A DNA stretch of 64,000 bases from Demequina oxidasica (GTDB lineage: Bacteria; Actinomycetota; Actinomycetes; Actinomycetales; Demequinaceae): NCBI RefSeq assembly GCF_000975115.1, contig NZ_BBRE01000001.1, positions 897,322-961,321 on the forward strand, given 5' to 3'. Below, in pieces: positions 1 through 8,153 of this stretch. Made by a program: the position numbers and the translations under genes. Below the pieces are notes generated by a model. That model was not told the origin of the DNA and did not search any database. It was given only the letters and a program-made list of their open reading frames with translations. Positions within the stretch are counted from its first letter, which is position 1. The number at the start of each line of letters is the position of its first letter.

Positions 1-15
1 GTAGCCCGCTCACCG

Positions 16-175
16 GGCGCGCTCCCTAGGTGCGCGGTGCTGGGCTCAGCGCAACATCTGAGGATTCGGCGCGCGGCGCGAGGCTCGACGCACCTTTTTG
101 AAGATTCGGTCCGCAGTGTGAGGCTCGGTGCGCCATTTGAGGATTCCGTGCGCGCCAGGTGTGGCTCAGTGTCCC
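16..175. repeat. Four imperfect ~40-bp tandem repeats
   Basis: The sequence GGCTC recurs at 43, 82, 122 and 163, and GATTCGG/GATTCCG recurs at 63, 103 and 142, giving a period of 39-41 bp. Each unit also carries a TGAGG or TGAAG before GATTC and a GCGC-rich stretch. Copies are diverged, so this is an old or degenerate array. It lies directly downstream of the minus-strand glycosyltransferase stop codon and may extend beyond the left window edge. No ORF of recognisable coding character covers it. Confidence 0.7.
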
Positions 176-1305
176 TTGTACAGCTCCAACATCGCCGCAC
201 CCGTCACATTGATGTCGTAGGCCTTCAGTAGTTCTACCTGCTCGTCGTGAATCTCGTCGCGCAGCGCCGCGTCGCTCAGCACTTCCTGGAGCACAGCGGC
301 GAAGGCTCCTGCGTCTCGTGCATCTACGGTCACCTGGGGGCGTTCACCCAGCACCGAGCGGTAGCCAGGGTTGTCGCCTCCCATCACGACGCCCGATCCT
401 GACGCCATCGCCTCGATCAGCACGATCCCAAAGCTCTCACCACCGGTGGCGGGGAAGACGGCGAGGTCAGCATCCGCGTAAAACTGCGGCTTGTCCTCCT
501 CGCTCACAAATCCCTCAAGCCTCACCACGCCACCCAGCCCTTGGGACTCGATGGCCGCCTCGAGGTCGCCCAGCAACGGGCCCTTTCCGCCGATTCGCAC
601 GTCCAGTCGTCGCACGGTCTCACCTGGGAGGGCACCGAGAGCCTGCACGAGCTCGAGCGCTCCCTTACGTTCCACCAGCCGGCCAAGAAACGCAACCACC
701 AAGCGGTCACCCGGGCCCCGCACTGGCCGCGGCTCACGCACCGCGCCGGCAACCGCAGCCACATCCACGGCATTCGGAATCACCGTGCACTCGATACCAA
801 AGGCCTCCCGGGCGAACTCGGCAGCCGGCGCGGATACGGCAGCGAAATCGTCGAACTTGCGCAGGTTGCACCGCAACACCTTTCCCAAGGCGTGCGTGCC
901 GATCGAACTGACACGACCATCGGGCAGGATGTGAAAAGTCCCCACAATCCGCACGGTGCGGGCCTGCACGCGCCTGGCCTCATCGACCACGCGCGCCGCA
1001 AACAGCGGCGAATGCGGCGTCTGCACGTGAATCACGTCGTAGCGCTCGCGCTCCAGGAACTCGCGCAACGCCTTGCGAGACGTGGGCAGGGGTACCCGCA
1101 GCCCATTGCCGTTGAACGTCACGGCCATGTTGCGGGCCAGCGAGTGCACAGTCACATCGTCACGAGACGCCTCGGAGCACACGTAGTGCACGGTGTGACC
1201 GGCACGCTCGAGGTAGCCGCCCAGCGTCAGCGCGTACTGCTGCACGCCGTCGGGCCGGTCGATGCTGTCGTCGAGGACCAGCGCGATCTTCAGGGAGTCA
1301 GTCAC
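166..1305 (-). CDS. GT4-family glycosyltransferase
   Basis: This 379-residue protein has the two Rossmann-like halves of a GT-B glycosyltransferase. The N-terminal half holds the acceptor side with DGVQQY near residues 19-24. The C-terminal half has FLGRLVERKG (206-215) and the GT4 donor-binding signature ESFGIVLIEAMASG (290-303), whose two glutamates (E290, E298) bind the nucleotide sugar. It resembles the PimB/MgtA-like transferases that act on glycolipids at the inner face of the membrane, but donor and acceptor cannot be read from sequence. It starts 28 bp after ccsB and is probably the last gene of that operon, although no functional link to cytochrome c maturation is evident. Confidence 0.85.
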   Translation of the reverse strand: MTDSLKIALVLDDSIDRPDGVQQYALTLGGYLERAGHTVHYVCSEASRDDVTVHSLARNMAVTFNGNGLRVPLPTSRKALREFLERERYDVIHVQTPHSPLFAARVVDEARRVQARTVRIVGTFHILPDGRVSSIGTHALGKVLRCNLRKFDDFAAVSAPAAEFAREAFGIECTVIPNAVDVAAVAGAVREPRPVRGPGDRLVVAFLGRLVERKGALELVQALGALPGETVRRLDVRIGGKGPLLGDLEAAIESQGLGGVVRLEGFVSEEDKPQFYADADLAVFPATGGESFGIVLIEAMASGSGVVMGGDNPGYRSVLGERPQVTVDARDAGAFAAVLQEVLSDAALRDEIHDEQVELLKAYDINVTGAAMLELYKGH

Positions 1306-1333
1306 GGATTCACTTTAGGCGCCGCGCGGGCGA

Positions 1334-2425
1334 CTAGGCCTTGGCGTAGGAGTGCAGACCCTGGAATACCAGGTTGACCACGGTGAAGTTCATGATGATC
1401 GCTGCGAACCCAACGATCGAGACCCATGCGCTGCGGCGACCCGCCCAGCCCTGAGTGGTGCGCGCGTGCAGGTAGGCGGCGTAGATGACCCAGATCACAA
1501 AGGACCAGATCTCCTTGGGGTCCCAGCCCCAGTAGCGGCCCCACGCGTGCTCGGCCCAGATCGCGCCGGCCATCACAGTGAACGTCCACAGCACAAAACC
1601 CACGGCGTTCAGGCGGAACGCCAGCGCCTCGAGCTTCTTGGGGCTCGGCACCGCCTCGAGGAAGCGGAAGGTCTTGCCCTTGATGACGCGTACTCCGGGG
1701 TCATGGAAGGCCTTGAGGAAGCGGTTGGTGACCTGGCGTGGCTCACTGTCGCGATAGTCGCGCATCAACTGCAGCGCGGTCGCGATGAAGCCCACGCCAA
1801 AGATGCCGGTCGCGATGGTGGCGATGGACACGTGGATGACCAGCCAGAAGCTCTGCAGCGCCGGCTGGAGGCCGGTTGCGTCCTGGTACAGCACGGTGAG
1901 CCCCAGACCCAGGGCGATGGTCGCGAGGCCGGTGACGCCGGCACCCATGTAGGTGATGTCGCGCTTGCGCTGCACTATCAGGAAGACAACGACGGCCACG
2001 AGCGAACCCGAAATCGTGTACTCGTACATGGTCGACCACGGCACGTGCTCGGCCTCAATACCGCGCGCGGTCACGCCCACGGCGTGCAGCACGGCGCCGA
2101 CCAGGGTCGCCGCCCGCGCGATGCCCAGCGCCTTGGCGGCCTTCTGATCACGACTTCCAGCCGATGCCCCGGCGCCCGGCGTTGAGGCTCCAGTCTTCCC
2201 TGTCCCGGCGTTTGCGCTGACTGTGGCCGATGCGGCGGATGCCTGCGCGGGAGCGCTACCAACACTGACTGCGGCCTCCGGCTCCGCGGTCTTGTTCGCG
2301 GCAGCGGCGGCGCCCTTAAGTTCGGCGACGCGGGAGAGGCGGATCGCGTAGGCGACCATCGCGATGGCGTAGAGCACACACGCGCCCCACAGGGCCATCG
2401 CACTGAGCTGTTGCAGGTTGTTCAC
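1334..2425 (-). CDS. ccsB: Cytochrome c biogenesis protein CcsB (ResC)
   Basis: CcsB is the haem-handling half of the System II cytochrome c synthetase and works with ResB to move haem across the membrane and attach it to CXXCH motifs. The 363-residue protein is polytopic and carries the tryptophan-rich WWD segment WGRYWGWDPKEIWSF at 295-309, followed by conserved His residues. An Ala/Thr/Ser-rich insert (about residues 45-95) separates the first helix from the core. The start is GTG, overlapping the resB stop in a GTGA (2422-2425), which implies translational coupling. Family assignment is firm; partner assignment follows from the adjacent resB. Confidence 0.93.
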   Translation of the reverse strand: MNNLQQLSAMALWGACVLYAIAMVAYAIRLSRVAELKGAAAAANKTAEPEAAVSVGSAPAQASAASATVSANAGTGKTGASTPGAGASAGSRDQKAAKALGIARAATLVGAVLHAVGVTARGIEAEHVPWSTMYEYTISGSLVAVVVFLIVQRKRDITYMGAGVTGLATIALGLGLTVLYQDATGLQPALQSFWLVIHVSIATIATGIFGVGFIATALQLMRDYRDSEPRQVTNRFLKAFHDPGVRVIKGKTFRFLEAVPSPKKLEALAFRLNAVGFVLWTFTVMAGAIWAEHAWGRYWGWDPKEIWSFVIWVIYAAYLHARTTQGWAGRRSAWVSIVGFAAIIMNFTVVNLVFQGLHSYAKA

Positions 2426-4062
2426 TCGTCCTCCTCATCGGCGTCGGGCACACGCCCGCTCGTCGCGGCGAGCGCCCGGTCTAGCGCCGCCTCGACTCCA
2501 CCATCATGCGACGGCGCGAGCGCGGCCGCCTCAACCACTGTAGTTGTCGTATCCATCGGCGCCACCAGCCACATTCGGCGCCGGGTGGCGAAAAGGCTGA
2601 TCGCGAGTCCCACCAGCATCGAGATGGATGCGGCGAGCAGCCACGGCAGGCTGGGGTCGGCGCGTAGATCCATGGCGGCGAAGCGCGGCAGCGCATCAAA
2701 ACTGATGGTCCCTAGGCCGTCAGGCAGCGTGACGGTGTCGCCCAGCGTGATGCCGAACACGAACGGCTGGCCGTCATCACCTCGGACCGGGCTCAGCTCG
2801 CTCTCGTCAAGCTGATACGCATTCTGAGGGACCCCGTCGTCGAGCCCCAGGTCGCCGGTGTAGGCAGTGAAGTAGATCACCGGATTGCCCGGATCCGGGT
2901 GAATGGATACAGACCCGCCGGGCTTGGTGACCTCGGTGGGCAGCAGCGTCCCCTTGAGTCCGATCTGCTCGCCCGACGTCACGTCCGGCACCTTCACGAC
3001 TCCGGTCGACGTGTAGACCTGGTCCTGCGGAAGGAAAACTACCGGGCCCTCGAAGGCCACGTTGCCGTCGCCGTCCGTGTAGGTGAACACGGGCGCGTAG
3101 CCATTGCCCTGGAGGTACATCTTGGCGCCGTCCACCTGCAACGGGCGGTTCACCTGCACGTCCTTCTGGACCGCGTCCTCGCCGGGCTCCTGCAGCGTCA
3201 CGTGAGCCGTGAACTCCTTGGGTCGGCCGTTGTCTTCGAAGACCGCGTCCAGACCGTCGAGTTTCACTGTGAACGGCTGCAGGTCGGCCGGATCAAAGCC
3301 GCTGCCGTTGGAGAACGTGTCGTAAGCAACCGCCGCGTTGGTGAATGTGCGGCCCTCGACGATGATCGCCTGGCCGCGATACGTCAACAGCGTGCCGGCG
3401 CCCACCGCGATCAGCACGAACACCAGCGAGATGTGGAAGATCAGGTTTCCCAGCTCGCGGATGTGACCCATGTCCGCAGTCATCGCGAGCTCGCGGCGTT
3501 CCTTGCCGTCGTTCGTCTTGACGGCACCATCTTTGACAGCGCGCTCGTCGATGCGGATGCGGTAGCCCGTCAGGGCTCCCAGCCAGCCGGCACGGGGGCG
3601 CAGCTCCTTGCGCGCACGCTCGATCGCGGTCGCGGCGTCGACGTCCGTCTCCTCGCGGCCGGACGGCTCGTAGCGCGCGAGCGAGCTCGGGACGGCGGGG
3701 ACCGGGGCGCGCATCGCTTTGTAATGCGCGAGGGCCCGCGGGATGATGCAGCCGATCAGCGAGGCGAACAGCAGCACGTAGATGGCGGTGAACCACGCCG
3801 AGCCGAACACGTCCAGGAAGCCCAGCTTGTCCAGCACCGGCCCGATCACGGCATTGTTGTCAATGAACGCCTTGGTCTCACCAGGCTGCTGCGGCCACTG
3901 CGGCAGCACCGACCCGGGGATGGCCGCGAGCGCCAGCAGGAGCAGCAGAATCAGCGCGATGCGCATCGAGGTGACCTGACGCCAGATCCACCGCAGCCAG
4001 CCGCGCACGCCCAGCCGCGGCGCGTCGGCCACGGCGTAGTTGTCGATCTTCACGCGTGCCAT
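2422..4062 (-). CDS. resB: Cytochrome c biogenesis protein ResB
   Basis: ResB is the second subunit of the System II cytochrome c synthetase. I place the start at the ATG at 4062 (MARVKIDNY), which shares one base with the ccdA TGA, instead of an upstream frame extension that lies inside ccdA. This gives 546 residues, usual for actinobacterial ResB. The protein has a membrane helix at about 30-50 (MRIALILLLLLALAAIPGS), more helices near 75-95 and 170-195, a large extracytoplasmic beta-rich domain, and a final helix near 475-500. Tight spacing in the tlpA-ccdA-resB-ccsB block supports its role. Confidence 0.93.
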   Translation of the reverse strand: MARVKIDNYAVADAPRLGVRGWLRWIWRQVTSMRIALILLLLLALAAIPGSVLPQWPQQPGETKAFIDNNAVIGPVLDKLGFLDVFGSAWFTAIYVLLFASLIGCIIPRALAHYKAMRAPVPAVPSSLARYEPSGREETDVDAATAIERARKELRPRAGWLGALTGYRIRIDERAVKDGAVKTNDGKERRELAMTADMGHIRELGNLIFHISLVFVLIAVGAGTLLTYRGQAIIVEGRTFTNAAVAYDTFSNGSGFDPADLQPFTVKLDGLDAVFEDNGRPKEFTAHVTLQEPGEDAVQKDVQVNRPLQVDGAKMYLQGNGYAPVFTYTDGDGNVAFEGPVVFLPQDQVYTSTGVVKVPDVTSGEQIGLKGTLLPTEVTKPGGSVSIHPDPGNPVIYFTAYTGDLGLDDGVPQNAYQLDESELSPVRGDDGQPFVFGITLGDTVTLPDGLGTISFDALPRFAAMDLRADPSLPWLLAASISMLVGLAISLFATRRRMWLVAPMDTTTTVVEAAALAPSHDGGVEAALDRALAATSGRVPDADEEDE

Positions 4063-4850
4063 CAGATTGCCACCCAAAAGGAGTCGATCCAGCCCTGCAA
4101 CCAGTTCGTGACCTGTCCCCACAGCCCCGTCACGAGCATCACGCCCAGGATGATGAGCATGGCCCCACCAAAGCGCATGAGTGCCAGGCGGTGGCGGCGC
4201 AGCCACGCAAGCGCGGGCTTGGAGCGTTGCATGAATAGCGCGAACAGCAGGAACGGCAGGCCCAAACCAAAGCAGTACGCGACGGCCAGCAGCACGCCTC
4301 GCCCCTGCGAACCCTCCGTCAAGCCGAGCGTGAGGACGGCGGTGAGCGTGGGGCCGATGCAGGGGGTCCAGCCCAGCCCGAATGCCACGCCCAACAGCGG
4401 CGCCCCGGCAAGGCCGGCCTTGGGGCTGACGTGGAAGCGCTTCTCGTTTTGCAGAAACGGCATCGCACCCATGAACGCGATTCCCATCAGGATGACGATG
4501 ACACCCAGCACGCGGGTAATGATGTCCAGTTGGCCCTGCACCTGAGCGCCGAGTGACGTCGCGAGAAAGGCGATCGTGATGAACACCGCGGAGAAACCGG
4601 CGATGAAGAGCAGCACTCCCAGAACCAGTCGCGGGCGTGAGGCCCCCTTGCCGGTTCCCGCATCCGCGCCGGCCATGCCAGACACGTAGCCCAGGTAGCC
4701 GGGTACCAGGGGCACCACGCAGGGCGACGCGAAGCTGACCAGACCCGCGAGGAGCGCGATGGGTAGCGCTGCGAGCAGGGAGCCCGTCAGGGCCGTGTCG
4801 GCGAAACTACCGCCAATGCCCGTCATGGCGCCCGTGGCGAGGCCCGTCAA
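4062..4850 (-). CDS. ccdA: Thiol-disulfide transporter CcdA
   Basis: CcdA carries electrons from cytoplasmic thioredoxin across the membrane to keep apocytochrome c cysteines reduced. The 262-residue protein has six predicted helices and the two redox cysteines expected of the family, Cys44 in FASPCVVPLVPGYLGY and Cys164 in GLGWTPCIGPTLTAVL. Its start overlaps the tlpA stop by 4 bp (4847-4850) and its TGA shares a base with the resB ATG. Together with the adjacent TlpA/ResA protein it forms the reducing branch of System II. Confidence 0.94.
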   Translation of the reverse strand: MTGLATGAMTGIGGSFADTALTGSLLAALPIALLAGLVSFASPCVVPLVPGYLGYVSGMAGADAGTGKGASRPRLVLGVLLFIAGFSAVFITIAFLATSLGAQVQGQLDIITRVLGVIVILMGIAFMGAMPFLQNEKRFHVSPKAGLAGAPLLGVAFGLGWTPCIGPTLTAVLTLGLTEGSQGRGVLLAVAYCFGLGLPFLLFALFMQRSKPALAWLRRHRLALMRFGGAMLIILGVMLVTGLWGQVTNWLQGWIDSFWVAI

Positions 4851-5500
4851 GAGCCGGCCTCAGCATCGGCCGATGCGGTGTCGGCCCTACCGGCCGCGCT
4901 GGCATCGCTCGAGTCATCGCTCGTGTCGCTGCCCTCGGGCTCGCCCAGCGCGCCATCGAGCAGGGACGTGAGCGTCGATGGCTCGACGCGGCCGATGACG
5001 CGCGCGTAGATGCGGCCATCGGTGTCGAGGATCACGGACGACGGCACGGCGTTGACGGCGATGAGCCCCTGCAGCGCGGCCACTGCCTCTCCGTTCTTGT
5101 CGTCAATGCTGGGGTAATGCGCGCCAAAGGTGCGGTCGAAGGCCTCGGCAGTCGCGGCATCGTCCCGTCCGTTGATGCCCACCACCTGGACGTCGTCGCG
5201 CGCATCCGCTGCCACCAGGTCGGGCGCCTCTGCGCGACATGGCGGGCAGGATGCGTACCAAGTGTTGACGATGACAGCCTGGCCGCGGTAGTCCGCGACA
5301 TCGATGGGCTCGCCTGTGAAGGAGGTTCCCGTCAACACGAGGGGGTCTGGCTGGTCGGACTCGCTAAATATCGTGACCGTGCCGTCGCCGCTGACATAGC
5401 CGGGTGACTCGACTGCCTCGCCCGGGGCGCAGCTCGCAAGCGTGAACACGATGGCGGCGATCACTGCGACGAGCAACACCAGGCGCGCGCCGCGCTTCAC
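4847..5500 (-). CDS. resA: TlpA/ResA-family thioredoxin lipoprotein
   Basis: This 217-residue protein has an N-terminal signal with a lipobox LASC (Cys24), so it is probably a lipoprotein facing the outside. A thioredoxin fold follows with the redox pair Cys85-Cys88 in WYASCPPCRAEAP, and the cis-Pro loop in NAVPSSVI. It would take electrons from CcdA and reduce the CXXCH cysteines of apocytochrome c. The last 35 residues are a Ser/Asp/Ala-rich low-complexity tail not needed for the fold. Overlaps of 4 bp on both sides place it in the operon. The symbol resA is by analogy to the Bacillus system. Confidence 0.88.
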   Translation of the reverse strand: MKRGARLVLLVAVIAAIVFTLASCAPGEAVESPGYVSGDGTVTIFSESDQPDPLVLTGTSFTGEPIDVADYRGQAVIVNTWYASCPPCRAEAPDLVAADARDDVQVVGINGRDDAATAEAFDRTFGAHYPSIDDKNGEAVAALQGLIAVNAVPSSVILDTDGRIYARVIGRVEPSTLTSLLDGALGEPEGSDTSDDSSDASAAGRADTASADAEAGS

Positions 5501-6117
5501 TTAGGGACCTCGATGTGGGCCGCCGGTTCGCTGTAGAACATCGCGACGGGCTTGTCGCCCTCGAACTCGAACGACGTCAGCGACGCCACTGCACACTCGC
5601 GCGACCGCGGGTCGTGGAAGAACTTGCGCCCCTCAAAGTGCATGCGCGCGACCCAGATGGGCAGTTGGTGGCTCACCATCACGGTCTCCGAGTCGGGGTT
5701 CGCGCGGGCGGCGTCAGTGATGGCCGCCCACATGCGGTCGCGCTGCTCGACATAGGGCTCGCCCCAGGACGGCGTCCACGGGTTGCGCAGGCGCCACCAG
5801 TGGCGCGGGTGCATGAAGTCCTTGGGGCCCGATTGCACAGGTTCGCCCTGGTAAACGTTGGCGGCCTCGATGAGCCGGTCGTCGGTGACGATCTCCAGGT
5901 CGAAGGCCTTCGCGACGGGCACCGCGGTCTGCTGGGCCCTGAGAAGCGGTGAGGCCACCACTCGGCCGACTCTGTTGCCGCCCTCGACAAGGGAGTCCGC
6001 CACAGCCTGCGCCATCGCCTCGCCGGTCTCCGACAAGCGGAACTCAGGCAGGCGGCCGTACAGGATCTTGTCCGGGTTGTGGACGTGACCGTGACGCAGG
6101 AGGTGAACCAGGGGCAT
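5497..6117 (-). CDS. Histidine phosphatase family protein
   Basis: The 206-residue protein begins with the catalytic RHG motif (LLRHGHVHNP, His9 as the phosphate acceptor) and has the second catalytic His in VMVSHQLPIW, the classic layout of the phosphoglycerate mutase/acid phosphatase superfamily. Length fits small broad-specificity phosphatases such as GpmB/CobC-like enzymes rather than dPGM. The substrate is not identifiable. It overlaps resA by 4 bp and follows the glutaredoxin by 18 bp; this position upstream of the ccs genes appears conserved in Actinobacteria as far as I know, so it is likely co-transcribed. Confidence 0.85.
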   Translation of the reverse strand: MPLVHLLRHGHVHNPDKILYGRLPEFRLSETGEAMAQAVADSLVEGGNRVGRVVASPLLRAQQTAVPVAKAFDLEIVTDDRLIEAANVYQGEPVQSGPKDFMHPRHWWRLRNPWTPSWGEPYVEQRDRMWAAITDAARANPDSETVMVSHQLPIWVARMHFEGRKFFHDPRSRECAVASLTSFEFEGDKPVAMFYSEPAAHIEVPK

Positions 6118-6135
6118 ATGTCTATTGTCACCCGC

Positions 6136-6372
6136 CTACGCGAGTGCCCTGCGCAAGATCCCCGCATCGATGCGCCAGAAGCCCACCACGGCATCGTCCG
6201 CGAGAACAACGGGAACTTCGTCGCCGTATTTTTCGCGCAGTTTTAGGTCAGTGTCGATGTCTACCTCGAGCCACTCGACGCCCGTTTCCGCACAAACTTC
6301 CTGGACTGTCGCGCGTGCGGCCTCACAAAGGTGGCACCCCTCACGCGTGTAGAAGGTGACCCGGTGGCTCAT
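6136..6372 (-). CDS. Glutaredoxin-family protein
   Basis: This is a 78-residue minimal glutaredoxin fold: VTFYTREGCHLCEAAR with the redox pair Cys13-Cys16, then VPVV with the cis-Pro. It belongs to the DUF836/glutaredoxin-like group common as the first gene of actinobacterial ccs operons. The start ATG at 6372 is 6 nt after a TATTCT -10 box (minus strand, positions 6384-6379), so its mRNA, and hence the operon's, is probably leaderless. It may supply reducing power or act on a neighbouring redox protein; no target is visible. Confidence 0.85.
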   Translation of the reverse strand: MSHRVTFYTREGCHLCEAARATVQEVCAETGVEWLEVDIDTDLKLREKYGDEVPVVLADDAVVGFWRIDAGILRRALA

Positions 6373-6424
6373 CCCTCAAGAATACGTGCCGCTGAGGGTC
6401 CCACCGCTCTGTAGGGTTAGCCGG

Positions 6425-7282
6425 GTGAAGAAGCCAAAGAAAAACGACGTGCCGGGTCCCGGCATCGCTGCGTTCTTTGACGTCGACAACACGATCATCC
6501 GTGGCGCGAGCGCGTTTCACATCGCGCGCGGCCTCAAGCAGCGTGGGTTCTTCAGCAGCCGCGACATGATCAAGTTCGGCTGGGAGCAGGGCAAGTACGT
6601 CCTGCTCGGCGAGACCAAGGAGCAGATGGAGAATCTGCGCACCGACGGCGTCTCGCTAGTCAAGGGATGGTCGGTGGCCGAGATGGCAGCCATTGGCGAA
6701 GAGGTCTACGACGAGGTCCTCGCGCTGCGAATCTTCCCTGGCACCAAGGCGCTCCTCGACAACCACCTCGCGCAGGGCCACGAGGTATGGCTCGTGACCG
6801 CGTCCCCCGTCGAGGTGGGGCGCATCGTCGCCCGTCGCATGGGTGCGACCGGGGCGCTCGGCACCACGCCAGAACACGAGGGCGGTTACTACACCGGCCG
6901 GCTCGCAGGCCCGATGCTGCACGGCGAGGGCAAAGCCGACGCCATCAAGATCCTCGCGGACGAGCGTGGGCTGGACCTCGCGGCCTCCTTTGCCTACGGC
7001 GACTCGATCAACGACCAGTTCATGCTGAATGCCGTGGGCCACCCCTGCGCCATCAACCCCGACACCAAACTGCGTAAGTTTGCGTTGGCACAGGGGTGGA
7101 ACATCAAGGAGTTTCGCGACCGCCGCAAGAGTGGACGGCGTGGGATCGTCAAAGCCTCGGTCACCGGCTTTGTGTGGGTGACGATGGCCGTGGTGCGCGG
7201 ACTCACCGCTGGCGTGTGCGGGCCGGTCAAGAAACTGTTCCGGTCACGCAAGTCCCCGTACGGTCCTGCCGGCCAGGACTAG
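6425..7282 (+). CDS. HAD-IB family phosphatase
   Basis: The protein (285 residues from GTG 6425) has HAD motif I FFDVDNT with the nucleophile Asp19 and acid/base Asp21, motif II in WLVTASP, and motif IV YGDSINDQFML. It belongs to subfamily IB, the SerB-like and CicA-like hydrolases that act on small phosphorylated metabolites or lipids. The C-terminus has a hydrophobic segment (VTGFVWVTMAVVRGLTAGV) and a basic tail, suggesting membrane association. An upstream in-frame ATG at 6356 would overlap the divergent glutaredoxin gene; instead a TAGGGT -10 at 6412-6417 lies 7 nt before GTG 6425, which supports a leaderless start there. Confidence 0.83.
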   Translation: MKKPKKNDVPGPGIAAFFDVDNTIIRGASAFHIARGLKQRGFFSSRDMIKFGWEQGKYVLLGETKEQMENLRTDGVSLVKGWSVAEMAAIGEEVYDEVLALRIFPGTKALLDNHLAQGHEVWLVTASPVEVGRIVARRMGATGALGTTPEHEGGYYTGRLAGPMLHGEGKADAIKILADERGLDLAASFAYGDSINDQFMLNAVGHPCAINPDTKLRKFALAQGWNIKEFRDRRKSGRRGIVKASVTGFVWVTMAVVRGLTAGVCGPVKKLFRSRKSPYGPAGQD

Positions 7283-7446
7283 CGGTCCGCCAGTACTACG
7301 TCAGGCTTCGACAATCCACGCTGCTGCGGTGGTTTCTTGAGTCTGCCGTGCCTTCGCGGACCAAGAGGAGTCGCGGAGCGCCCAGAGCGTGCGCTCAAGG
7401 ACCAATAACGGGTTGCGTCGGGCCGGGTTGAAGCTGGGTCAAGTCT

Positions 7447-7465
7447 GGGTTGGGTCGGGGTCGGG
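7447..7465 (+). other. G-quadruplex-forming sequence
   Basis: GGGTTGGGTCGGGGTCGGG has four runs of at least three guanines with 2-nt loops, a canonical short-loop G4 motif. It sits in a 270-bp gene-free stretch (7283-7552) between the HAD gene and the convergent bS22-like gene, in a wider G/T-rich tract (7407-7466). The rest of that gap shows only the terminator listed next. Confidence 0.6.
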
Positions 7466-7490
7466 CTGGCCGCACTCCGCCGCGCATGAC

Positions 7491-7524
7491 AAAGCCCGCG
7501 TCACCAGACGGTGACACGGGCTTG
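7491..7524 (-). terminator. Terminator of the bS22-like gene
   Basis: A 14-position hairpin pairs 7492-7505 with 7510-7523 with one mismatch and a 4-nt loop. On the minus strand it is followed by TTTGTC. It lies 29 bp downstream of the bS22-like stop and may also stop transcription arriving from the HAD gene on the plus strand. Confidence 0.75.
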
Positions 7525-7552
7525 CCTGATTGCAGGGGTATAGACCCTGCTA

Positions 7553-7651
7553 CTACTTCTTATTGCGACGCTGGTGACGAGTCTTGCGAAGCAGCTTGCG
7601 GTGCTTCTTCTTCGACATACGCTTGCGGCGCTTCTTGATAACGGAACCCAC
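7553..7651 (-). CDS. bS22-like 32-residue basic ribosomal-type protein
   Basis: A very small ORF reads from GTG 7651 to TAG 7553 and gives a 32-residue protein, about half Lys/Arg, ending in [16 protein letters not shown]. It matches the AURKAIP1/COX24-domain protein family found in almost all Actinobacteria, whose mycobacterial member was seen as an extra ribosomal protein (bS22). An AAGGTAGG ribosome-binding site lies just upstream of the GTG. It is too short for common gene-calling cut-offs. The adjacent BldC-like gene is the usual actinobacterial neighbour. Confidence 0.9.
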   Translation of the reverse strand: MGSVIKKRRKRMSKKKHRKLLRKTRHQRRNKK

Positions 7652-7737
7652 GGAACCTACCTTGATTGTTGGAAAAGCTTGCGTGTATGTGACCACACAC
7701 GAGCGTCCAGAACGCGCTGGACGCGACAGACGGTTAC

Positions 7738-7977
7738 CTAGCCTACCGCGCCGGAGGACCGATCGTCATCTTCGGCCACAAATCCGCCTTGGAGGGCGGC
7801 CTGCTCCATGAAGGTTTCGACCGCTTGCTGGGGAACTCGGAAGGACCTACCGAAGCGCACAGCGGGGATTTCTCCCGCGTGCACCCAGCGGTAAACGGTC
7901 ATGCGCGAGACGCGCAGCATGTCCGCCACCTCGGCGACGGTCAAAAAGGTTGTGCGCGATGAGCCGTTGTCAGCCAT
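7738..7977 (-). CDS. BldC-like helix-turn-helix DNA-binding protein
   Basis: The protein (79 residues) has one excisionase/MerR-like winged helix: [43 protein letters not shown]. This matches BldC, a small regulator of development and metabolism in Streptomyces that is kept in non-sporulating actinobacteria. I start it at ATG 7977 (MADNGSS) because GAGGGAGA sits at good distance upstream; another in-frame start exists at 8001. It is convergent with nothing and followed by the bS22-like gene, as in many relatives. Confidence 0.85.
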   Translation of the reverse strand: MADNGSSRTTFLTVAEVADMLRVSRMTVYRWVHAGEIPAVRFGRSFRVPQQAVETFMEQAALQGGFVAEDDDRSSGAVG

Positions 7978-8153
7978 GTCTAAGTTTCTCCCTCTCAGCA
8001 ATCAGCCGGTCTATCGGCCGGTTGCTCCTTCTACTGTAGGGGCAGAAGTGACAGTTGTGAAGATGAGAGAACGTGCCGATGAGTCATAAGGGGACGCCAA
8101 GTGGTGGCAACCTAATGATGTAGGCGGTCTATCTAGGGCCGTGGAGGAGGCGC

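Noticed and set aside
16-175. CRISPR array
   Set aside because: The repeats are directly adjacent, vary along their length and have no fixed repeat separated by unique spacers; no cas genes are present.
2899-4545. Plus-strand open frame of about 548 codons opposite resB-ccdA
   Set aside because: Composition is rich in Arg/His/Gln as expected from an antisense frame of membrane-protein genes, and no family is recognisable.
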